Origin: an uncultured Tenacibaculum sp.
GTDB taxonomy: Bacteria > Bacteroidota > Bacteroidia > Flavobacteriales > Flavobacteriaceae
Direction of reading: 5' to 3'
Length of the DNA stretch: 64,000 nucleotides
NCBI RefSeq assembly: GCF_947495995.1
Contig: NZ_CANMAX010000005.1
Location: forward strand, 124,001-188,000
How positions within the stretch are numbered: position 1 is the first letter of the stretch; each line of letters starts with the position of its first letter. The notes beneath the pieces are model-generated. The model saw only the letters and a list, made by a program, of their open reading frames with translations. It was not told the origin of the DNA and ran no database searches. Below, in pieces: positions 54,252-61,305 of the stretch. The translations under genes and the position numbers were made by a program.

Positions 54252-55985
54252 ATGAAGCTTACAATACTCGATTACTCCATAATTATAATTTTCTTTTTAC
54301 TATCTCTTTACATAGGAATTAGAGCCTCTAAATCGGCTAAGAAAAGTAGTGCAGAATATTTTTTATCTGGTAGAAATATGCCTTGGTGGCTTTTAGGTAT
54401 TTCTATGGTAGCTACAACTTTTGCTGCTGATACTCCCGGTTTAGTAACAGAATTAGTTCGTACTCATGGAGTTTCAGGAAACTGGGTTTGGTGGGCTTTA
54501 TTGTTAACAGGAATGCTAACTGTGTTTTTTTATGCCAAGCTTTGGAGAAAATCAGGTATTACTACAGATTTAGAGTTTTACGAATTACGATATTCAGGTA
54601 AAGTTGCCGGTTTTTTAAGAGGTTTTAGAGCGATATATCTTGGTGTTATTTTTAATGTAATTACTATGGCTGGTGTATGTTTAGCTGGAGCAAAAATTGC
54701 TAATATTTTATTAGGATTATCGCAAGCTGAAACTTTATTATATTCCTCTATAATTATAGTTATTTATTCTTCACTTGGAGGATTAAAAGGTGTATTATTA
54801 ACCGATTTTGTTCAATTTATTATTGCAATGATCGGTTCGATTTGGGCTACTATTTATATTGTCAACTTACCAGAAATTGGTGGTTTAGATCAATTATTAC
54901 AACATACTGTTGTTAATGGAAAATTAGATCTTCTTCCAGATTTTTCTAATAAAGAAATGTTAATCACATTATTTATTATTCCTTTTGCTGTTCAATGGTG
55001 GAGTACTTGGTATCCTGGGGCAGAACCTGGTGGCGGCGGATATATTGCACAACGAATGTTAGCTGCTAAAGATGAGAAAAATGCCACTTGGGCAACTCTT
55101 TTCTTCAACTTTGCTCATTACGCCATTCGACCATGGCCATGGATTTTAGTTGGATTAGCTTCATTAGTTATCTTTCCAGATATTTTAAGTATTAATAATA
55201 CTTTTCCAAACTTAACTAAAGAAATGCGAGGGGATGATGTTGCTTATGCTGCTATGATGACGTATTTACCTGCTGGTTTATTAGGGTTAGTACTTACTTC
55301 TTTAATTGCTGCTTTTATGAGTACAATTTCTACTCAGTTAAATTGGGGAAGTTCATACATTGTAAATGATTTTTACAGCCGTTTTATAAATAAAGATGCT
55401 TCTGAAAAACAAAAAGTTATTGTAGGAAGATTATCTACAGTAATCTTAATGTTAATGGCTGCTTTGTTCTCTTTTTATTTACAATCTGCAAAAGATGTTT
55501 TCGACTTACTATTACAAATTGGTGCAGGAACAGGGTTGTTATTTATATTAAGATGGTTCTGGTCTAGAATAAATCCATATAGCGAAATTGCTGCAATGGC
55601 TATTTCTTTTATTATTGCGATTTTCTTTTTTATAAATAGTAAAATGTCTGAACCTTTTATCGAAATTAAAGGATATTGGCAACTTATCATTGGTGTTTTT
55701 GTTACTACTTTAGGTTGGATTATAGTTACGCTAGCTACTAAACCTACAAACAAAGAAACTCTAGATTCATTTAATCAATTAATCTTTGAAGGAGATGATA
55801 AGTTTAAAAACATAGGAACTAAAATTGTAGCTTTCTTCTGTTCTGTTATTGGTATCTACGGATTCTTATTTGCCACTGGTAATTTTATCTACGGAAACCT
55901 AGGATACGGAGCGATTCTTACAGTAATTACGATTGTTTGTAGTATTGTAATACAACAATTATGGAAGAAAAAATTATTAGAATAA
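54252..55985 (+). CDS. Sodium/solute symporter (SSS family)
   Basis: A 577-residue inner-membrane protein with about 14 hydrophobic helices. SSS features: LSLYIGIRASKSAKKSSAEYFLSG split over helix 1 and loop, GRNMPWWLLGISMVATTFAADTP in two parts near 47-68, the GGGGYIAQRM loop near 258, and SAFMSTIST-like helix (AAFMSTISTQLNW) near 355. Members co-import Na+ with sugars, proline, pantothenate or other organics. The substrate is not clear; the glucose/galactose branch is plausible given pfkA-gap next door. The gene converges on the next one with a 1-base gap. Confidence 0.88.
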   Translation: MKLTILDYSIIIIFFLLSLYIGIRASKSAKKSSAEYFLSGRNMPWWLLGISMVATTFAADTPGLVTELVRTHGVSGNWVWWALLLTGMLTVFFYAKLWRKSGITTDLEFYELRYSGKVAGFLRGFRAIYLGVIFNVITMAGVCLAGAKIANILLGLSQAETLLYSSIIIVIYSSLGGLKGVLLTDFVQFIIAMIGSIWATIYIVNLPEIGGLDQLLQHTVVNGKLDLLPDFSNKEMLITLFIIPFAVQWWSTWYPGAEPGGGGYIAQRMLAAKDEKNATWATLFFNFAHYAIRPWPWILVGLASLVIFPDILSINNTFPNLTKEMRGDDVAYAAMMTYLPAGLLGLVLTSLIAAFMSTISTQLNWGSSYIVNDFYSRFINKDASEKQKVIVGRLSTVILMLMAALFSFYLQSAKDVFDLLLQIGAGTGLLFILRWFWSRINPYSEIAAMAISFIIAIFFFINSKMSEPFIEIKGYWQLIIGVFVTTLGWIIVTLATKPTNKETLDSFNQLIFEGDDKFKNIGTKIVAFFCSVIGIYGFLFATGNFIYGNLGYGAILTVITIVCSIVIQQLWKKKLLE

Positions 55986-55986
55986 A

Positions 55987-57345
55987 CTAAGAATGATTCA
56001 AAATAAAATTTTGAAATTCATCTTCATTGAAAATACTTGGAAATAAATCTTTGATTACTTTATGATGATTAAAGTTTATTTCCAATCCTTTTTTTAAGTG
56101 ATTAAAAGCGTATTCTTCTTTATTATTAATTTTGAATAAACCGAATAAACGATATTCTATTTCAGCAAAGTCTTTATAAACTTTTTTGGCTTTTAATAAG
56201 ATATTTAAAGCATCATCAAACTCACCTAAGAAAAGTAAAACATCAGCAATTGCAATATAAACTTCAATATCAATATCTCCTAGATTAATACACGTTTGAA
56301 AAGCTTTTACTGCTTCCTGATAAAAATTAAGTTTTATATTAATTTGCGCATACTTTCTCCAATACATCGGATTAGAGTCATCTATCTGCAGCGCTTTATT
56401 TACGTAATAAACTGCTTTATGATAATTACCTTGTTCAAAATAAGCATCTGTAAGCAATAACCATCCTCTATCTAACAAAGGATCTTCATACACAGCTTTT
56501 TTAAAATATTCTACTGCTGTTTGCTTATCTTTCAATTTATCGTAGCACTCTCCCACTCTTATATACGCATAAGCTGTAGGATCATCTAATTCTAAAGTTA
56601 CTATGTAATTTTCAATTGCTTCTTGATAACGACCTAAGTTTTCTAAAGTTTTGGCTTTTTCAAGATAACCACCAATAAATGTTTCATCAATTAAAACAGC
56701 ATACTCAAAAGCTTTTAAAGCTTTATCAAACATATTCAATTCGTAATATTGCTTTCCTAATTGATGCCAAGCAACTTCACTATACGGATTTTTATCAATG
56801 TAAACTTTCAAATAGTTTATAGACTCTTCAAAATTTTCTTCCATCTCAAAACAATAAATAATATTGTAAAGTGATGAGTAATCTTCAAAATCTACATCTA
56901 TACATTTTGCAAAATTAAACCTTGCGTTTTCATAATCATCTAGGTATAAATACTCCATACCTAACATAGCCCAAACATCTACAGGATCTTCAACAAAATC
57001 TAAAGATTGTTTTAAAACTTCTATAGCCTCTTTATGCTTTTTATGTTTTGATAAAATTGTGGCTTTCTGTAAAAATACCTCGTCATTATGAGGTTCTATA
57101 GCTTCTATGTCTGCTAATAATTTTACAGCTTTTTCAATTTCGTTATCAAAAACTAAAATTTCAACGTTAAGTAATTTGAGATTTATTGATTCTGGATGCT
57201 GTTCTAATCCTAACTGAAGCGCCTTTTTCGCCAATGAATGCTTCCCAACATTCAAGTAATGCTCAATTATGTTTTCAAACTCCGAAGTATCGAAAAAGTA
57301 TACCTCGTTGGTTTTTAACATAGATTCGAATTTTGACAAAGACAT
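55987..57345 (-). CDS. TPR-repeat protein
   Basis: A 452-residue soluble protein made almost wholly of TPR units (about ten), with typical W/LG/Y-A-F-A positions, e.g. DVWAMLGMEYLYLDDYENA, VAWHQLGKQYYELNMFDKA, AYIRVGECYDKLKDKQTA. No signal peptide or catalytic domain. It is a scaffold or interaction protein, common in Flavobacteriaceae without a named function. Its stop is 1 base from the stop of the convergent symporter gene, with no terminator between them. Confidence 0.88.
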   Translation of the reverse strand: MSLSKFESMLKTNEVYFFDTSEFENIIEHYLNVGKHSLAKKALQLGLEQHPESINLKLLNVEILVFDNEIEKAVKLLADIEAIEPHNDEVFLQKATILSKHKKHKEAIEVLKQSLDFVEDPVDVWAMLGMEYLYLDDYENARFNFAKCIDVDFEDYSSLYNIIYCFEMEENFEESINYLKVYIDKNPYSEVAWHQLGKQYYELNMFDKALKAFEYAVLIDETFIGGYLEKAKTLENLGRYQEAIENYIVTLELDDPTAYAYIRVGECYDKLKDKQTAVEYFKKAVYEDPLLDRGWLLLTDAYFEQGNYHKAVYYVNKALQIDDSNPMYWRKYAQINIKLNFYQEAVKAFQTCINLGDIDIEVYIAIADVLLFLGEFDDALNILLKAKKVYKDFAEIEYRLFGLFKINNKEEYAFNHLKKGLEINFNHHKVIKDLFPSIFNEDEFQNFILNHS

Positions 57346-57493
57346 TTAGAATAAAATTAGATTTACTATAAAGCTAATACAAGAAGTTTTTTTTTTGACA
57401 CGAAGAGATTTTAGTTTTCAACAAAATAATTAACAGGTTTTATGCGGGTAAATTCAATGTTTAAAATCATTATTACTACAAGTTCGCTTTCGT

Positions 57494-57524
57494 TTGATTT
57501 ACCTAAAATATTTTTCTATATTTG
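57494..57524 (+). promoter_or_regulatory. Promoter of DUF2853 gene
   Basis: TTG (57494-57496), 20-base spacer, TATATTTG (57517-57524): a full match to the Bacteroidota promoter. The transcript would start near 57531, with a ~36-base leader. AAGTTCGCTTT (57480-57490) lies just upstream of the -33 box. Confidence 0.7.
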
Positions 57525-57566
57525 GAATGATGTTGAAAAAAACAAAATAACTAATATTAAAAAATT

Positions 57567-57908
57567 ATGAGCAAATTTGACGAAAAAGTAGAACTGTACA
57601 CGAAATTTATGAATGAAAAAAACTTAAGTTTTGATGCAGATTTATTAACGGCTGTAACTAAAGGTTTAGGACCATCTATTTATAAAAGAGATGCAGAAAC
57701 TGTTTCTGGTTCAGATCCAAAAGAATTAGAAACTGTAAAGAAAAACTTCTTAATCAAGAAATTAGGTTTAGAAGACGGTCCTAGTTTAGACGAAGCTATT
57801 GCTGAAGTAGTTGAACAAATCGGTAAATCTGAAAGAAACAAATATCGTGCTGTTGTTTACTATCTTTTAACTAAGAAATTTGGTAAAGAATCTGTATACG
57901 CAAAGTAA
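57567..57908 (+). CDS. DUF2853 family protein
   Basis: A 113-residue helical, soluble protein. The start MSKFDEKVELY and the NKYRAVVYYLLTKKFGK end fit DUF2853 (PF11015), a small family of unknown function found in marine Bacteroidota and alphaproteobacteria. It is monocistronic with its own promoter and terminator. I base the family on recall of the pattern. Confidence 0.78.
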   Translation: MSKFDEKVELYTKFMNEKNLSFDADLLTAVTKGLGPSIYKRDAETVSGSDPKELETVKKNFLIKKLGLEDGPSLDEAIAEVVEQIGKSERNKYRAVVYYLLTKKFGKESVYAK

Positions 57909-57932
57909 ACTAGCGTTCTAGACATAAAAAAT

Positions 57933-57967
57933 AAAACCTGTATTGTATTTTCAATACAGGTTTTTTT
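57933..57967 (+). terminator. Terminator of DUF2853 gene
   Basis: AAACCTGTATTG (57934-57945) pairs with CAATACAGGTTT (57952-57963) around a 6-base loop, followed by Ts to 57967. The tail runs into the -7 box of the next gene. Confidence 0.92.
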
Positions 57968-57974
57968 ATTTTTG
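57943..57974 (+). promoter_or_regulatory. Promoter of sdaA overlapping the preceding terminator
   Basis: TTG (57943-57945), 21-base spacer, TATTTTTG (57967-57974): exact -7 consensus. The -33 TTG is in the left arm of the terminator stem and the -7 box follows its T tail. ATG at 57998. Confidence 0.62.
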
Positions 57975-57997
57975 TTTTTACAAACAACCTAAAACTT

Positions 57998-59422
57998 ATG
58001 TCACAATTTATTAGCGTCTTCGATATGCTAAAGATCGGTGTAGGACCATCGAGTTCGCATACACTTGGACCATGGAGAGCTGCTCAATTATGGATTAAAA
58101 GATTAAAAGAGCTTGATTGTTTTGATAATATACACCATGTAAAAGTAGATTTATACGGTTCTTTATCATTAACAGGTAAAGGCCATGCCACAGATTTAGC
58201 TGTATTATTGGGCTTAAGTGGAACTGACCCTGAATTTATTCCAATAGATTCTATAACATCTATTATAGATAAAATCAAAGAAGACAATATTCTTTTTTTA
58301 AACCTTGAAAAAGAAATCGATTTCGTAGAAAATAACATCGAATTTCATAGAGAATTTCTTCCTTTTCATGCCAACGGTTTAACTTTTAGAGCTTTTGATA
58401 AAAATGATAACGAAATTTCTACTGAGACATATTATTCTATTGGTGGTGGTTTTGTAATTCAAGAGAATGCTCAGAAAGAGGCAGCAACAAATACAGAAGT
58501 TTCTTTTCCTTATCCTATAAGTAAAGCCAAAGATTTAGATCAATATTGCAAGGAAAATAACAAATCTATCTCTGAAATAGTTTTTGCAAATGAAATTAAA
58601 CTTCGTTCTGAACACGAAGTAAATGCGAAATTAGATTCTATTTGGGAAACTATGTTAGAATGTATGTACATTGGATGTCATACTGAGGGAATATTGCCTG
58701 GTGGGTTAAATGTAAAGCGAAGAGCTTTTTCTACTCACGAAAAACTGATTAAAGGAAGTCAATATAAAGACAAAGACGAATGGATTTCTGCTATAAGAAG
58801 TACTGAAGTTAAATTTAGAGAAATCTTGAAATGGGTAAGTTGTTTAGCTTTATCTGTAAATGAAGTAAATGCTTCTTTAGGTAGAGTTGTTACAGCTCCT
58901 ACAAACGGTAGTGCTGGTGTGATACCTGCTGTTTTAATGTATTATATGGTTATTGAAAATCATGACGCTACATTAGAGCATGTTCGAAAATTCTTATTAA
59001 CTGCTGGAGAAATTGGTAGTATTTTTAAGAAAAACGCTACAATTTCTGCTGCGATGGGTGGATGCCAAGCTGAAATCGGAGTTTCTTCTGCGATGGCTGC
59101 TGCGGCACTAACTGAATTATTAGGTGGTACTCCTGCTCAATGTTTAGAAGCTTCTGAAATAGCCATGGAACATCATTTAGGTTTAACTTGTGATCCTATT
59201 GGTGGATTGGTTCAAATACCTTGTATTGAAAGAAATGCAATGGGAGCCATTAAAGCAATTAATGCTGCTGAATTAGCCTTAGAAGGAAATCCTGAAGATG
59301 CCATTGTTCCTTTAGATAAAGTAATAGAAACTATGTGGGAAACCGCAAAAGACATGAATAAAAACTATAAAGAAACGTCAGAAGGTGGATTAGCAATTAC
59401 TGTTGGCTTAGCTGACTGTTAA
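57998..59422 (+). CDS. sdaA: L-serine ammonia-lyase, iron-sulfur type
   Basis: A 474-residue single-chain L-serine dehydratase ([4Fe-4S], not PLP), converting serine to pyruvate and ammonia. Beta domain: GVGPSSSHTLGPW near 12-24 and VDLYGSLSLTGKGHATD near 50. Alpha domain: PTNGSAGVIPAVL near 305, and cluster-binding Cys in GGCQAEIG (~350) and GLTCDPIGGLVQIPCIERN (two Cys, ~398-411). Length compares well with E. coli SdaA (454). The promoter overlaps the preceding terminator. Serine breakdown complements the GcvP glycine route at the right end. Confidence 0.96.
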   Translation: MSQFISVFDMLKIGVGPSSSHTLGPWRAAQLWIKRLKELDCFDNIHHVKVDLYGSLSLTGKGHATDLAVLLGLSGTDPEFIPIDSITSIIDKIKEDNILFLNLEKEIDFVENNIEFHREFLPFHANGLTFRAFDKNDNEISTETYYSIGGGFVIQENAQKEAATNTEVSFPYPISKAKDLDQYCKENNKSISEIVFANEIKLRSEHEVNAKLDSIWETMLECMYIGCHTEGILPGGLNVKRRAFSTHEKLIKGSQYKDKDEWISAIRSTEVKFREILKWVSCLALSVNEVNASLGRVVTAPTNGSAGVIPAVLMYYMVIENHDATLEHVRKFLLTAGEIGSIFKKNATISAAMGGCQAEIGVSSAMAAAALTELLGGTPAQCLEASEIAMEHHLGLTCDPIGGLVQIPCIERNAMGAIKAINAAELALEGNPEDAIVPLDKVIETMWETAKDMNKNYKETSEGGLAITVGLADC

Positions 59423-59448
59423 TCTTAAAAAATGAAATACGTAAAAAC

Positions 59449-59481
59449 AAAAAGCGATACTTTTAAAAGTATCGCTTTTTT
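59449..59481. terminator. Bidirectional terminator between sdaA and yaaA
   Basis: AGCGATACTTTT (59453-59464) and AAAAGTATCGCT (59465-59476) form a perfect palindrome, flanked by an A run on the left and Ts on the right; it serves the convergent genes sdaA and yaaA. Confidence 0.92.
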
Positions 59482-59503
59482 AATATTCTATAGTGTATTT
59501 CTA

Positions 59504-60262
59504 TTATCTAGTAAATACCAATTCGTTTTCTTTAGACAACTCTTCTGAAAATCCATAACCATCGATATCAAAAGCTTTTAATTGATCAACAGTTTCCACA
59601 TCATTATCAATAATGTAACGTACCATTAATCCACGAGCTTTTTTAGCAAAAGTCATAATGGTTTTATATTGTCCATTCTTAAAATCTTTAAATACTGGAG
59701 TTATCATTGGAACTTTCAACACCTTTTTTGGAAGCGCTTTAAAATATTCAGTACTTGCCAAATTCACTAATAATTCACCATCTTCTAGTTCATCATTTAA
59801 AGAATCTGCTAAAGTAGTATCCCAAAACTTATATAAATTTTCTGTTCTTCCTACCTTTAATTTTGTTCCCATTTCTAATCGATATGGTTGAATTAAATCC
59901 AAAGGTTTTAGTAATCCATATAATCCTGATAATATTCTAAGTTTATCTTGTAACGCAGGAATCTTATCTTCTTTTAATGTCATTACATCAATTCCTCTAT
60001 ACACCTCTCCTGTAAAACTAAATACTGCTTGTTTTGCATTATTTAAATCAAACGGCATATTCCAACTTTGGTTTCTATCGTAATTAAGCGCACTTAAATC
60101 ATCAGAAATTTTCATAAGCTCTGATAACTTCTTTCTTGATAAAGTTTTAAGCTTTTTATTTAATTTTTCTGACTGATCTAAAAACCTCGGAGTTGAATAA
60201 TCTTCAGTAGTTGCTTTAGTCTCAAAATCCAAAGACTTTGCTGGAGAAATAATTATTTTCAT
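59504..60262 (-). CDS. yaaA: Peroxide stress protein YaaA
   Basis: A 252-residue protein, the usual YaaA (DUF328) length. Family segments: MKIIISPAKSLDF start, AVFSFTGEVYRGID near 85-98, LRILSGLYGLLKPLD near 105-120, YRLEMGTKL, and a C-terminal KKARGLMVRYII. In E. coli YaaA limits free iron and protects DNA and protein during H2O2 stress; it binds DNA. Monocistronic, ending in the shared terminator. Confidence 0.95.
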   Translation of the reverse strand: MKIIISPAKSLDFETKATTEDYSTPRFLDQSEKLNKKLKTLSRKKLSELMKISDDLSALNYDRNQSWNMPFDLNNAKQAVFSFTGEVYRGIDVMTLKEDKIPALQDKLRILSGLYGLLKPLDLIQPYRLEMGTKLKVGRTENLYKFWDTTLADSLNDELEDGELLVNLASTEYFKALPKKVLKVPMITPVFKDFKNGQYKTIMTFAKKARGLMVRYIIDNDVETVDQLKAFDIDGYGFSEELSKENELVFTR

Positions 60263-60373
60263 CTTAAGTCTGTTTTTATAGTAAGTAAAAATACAACCCT
60301 AGATATAATTAAAAAAATTACTTCCAGTTTAAAATCCTATTGTAGAATAAGTTTTTTGAATACTAGATTTTAA

Positions 60374-61186
60374 TTAAATAATAAACAATAATAACACCCA
60401 CCAGAAAATTGGTATTCCTTCAATCCAAAATGAAGTATAATACTTCTGTTGTTTTATCGAAGCTCTTTGTAAACCAAACAATAACGTGAAGAATATAATC
60501 GCATAAACAAACTTAATACTTGGTGTTGGCGTGATTACAAATTCAATACAAACCGAAACTAATAATAGTATGAAACCAACTTTTTTAGTTCTTTCTACTC
60601 CGATAATTTGTGGTATGGTTTGTAAATATTTTTTATCATACTTCATATCTCTGATATCGAATGGTAATGTAAGCACTACGACAAAAAGAAATCTTTGAAT
60701 GAAATGTAAAGTTTTAACTCCATTTGAAATATCGTGATTTATTAGAGGAATTAAAGAAGTAACTCCTGCCCAAACTAAAGCTATAATAAAAATCTTTATT
60801 GTTCCTATGCTTCTAAGATTTTTAGATAAACCTTTAAATACTGGTACTGCATAGAATAATGTTAATAGTGAAAATGGAACAAAATAATATAGAATTTCAA
60901 AATCTATCTTGGTTACATAAAACAGCATCAATAAAAAACATACTAGAGAAAACAACTGAATTAATCTCAAATTCTTAGTTAAACTCATGTGATGAAGTTT
61001 TGCTATCCCTGCATATTTCACAAAATTATACCCAGTAATAGTTCCATAAAAAATAAAGTAATTCAACTCTTCTTGATAAGGAAGATGAAAATAAAATTCT
61101 GTAATTCTTATAAAAGAATACACCGATAAGGCAACATGTAAACTTGAATTTATATAGAATTCAAATATCAATTTTAAATATTTCAC
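60374..61186 (-). CDS. UbiA-like membrane protein, first Asp motif missing
   Basis: A 270-residue polytopic protein (about nine helices). The second UbiA-type motif is visible (DIRDMKYDKK near 187-196, after FVVVLTLPF) and helix order fits UbiA prenyltransferases, but the first NDxxDxxxD motif is replaced by GYNFVKYAGIAK near 52-63, so metal-diphosphate binding may be lost. About 50 residues shorter than the MenA here. It could be an inactive or altered-substrate relative. Divergent from gcvP. Confidence 0.7.
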   Translation of the reverse strand: MKYLKLIFEFYINSSLHVALSVYSFIRITEFYFHLPYQEELNYFIFYGTITGYNFVKYAGIAKLHHMSLTKNLRLIQLFSLVCFLLMLFYVTKIDFEILYYFVPFSLLTLFYAVPVFKGLSKNLRSIGTIKIFIIALVWAGVTSLIPLINHDISNGVKTLHFIQRFLFVVVLTLPFDIRDMKYDKKYLQTIPQIIGVERTKKVGFILLLVSVCIEFVITPTPSIKFVYAIIFFTLLFGLQRASIKQQKYYTSFWIEGIPIFWWVLLLFII

Positions 61187-61271
61187 TCTGTAAAAGTAAT
61201 TATTTGTTTAGAACTATTATGGATAGTTGAAAACTTGTGTATTGAGATTTAAAAAATTTTCAATATTTAGT

Positions 61272-61279
61272 TATTTTTG
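61272..61279 (+). promoter_or_regulatory. -7 promoter element of gcvP
   Basis: TATTTTTG, an exact TAnnTTTG match, 26 bases before the ATG at 61306. The nearest TTG (61242-61244) is 27 bases upstream, longer than the usual spacing. Confidence 0.5.
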
Positions 61280-61305
61280 CACATTAAAATTAACAACACA
61301 ACAAA

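Noticed and set aside
61187..61305. Possible glycine riboswitch before gcvP
   Set aside because: The gap is only 119 bases, very AT-rich, with no paired helices resembling the two-aptamer glycine fold.
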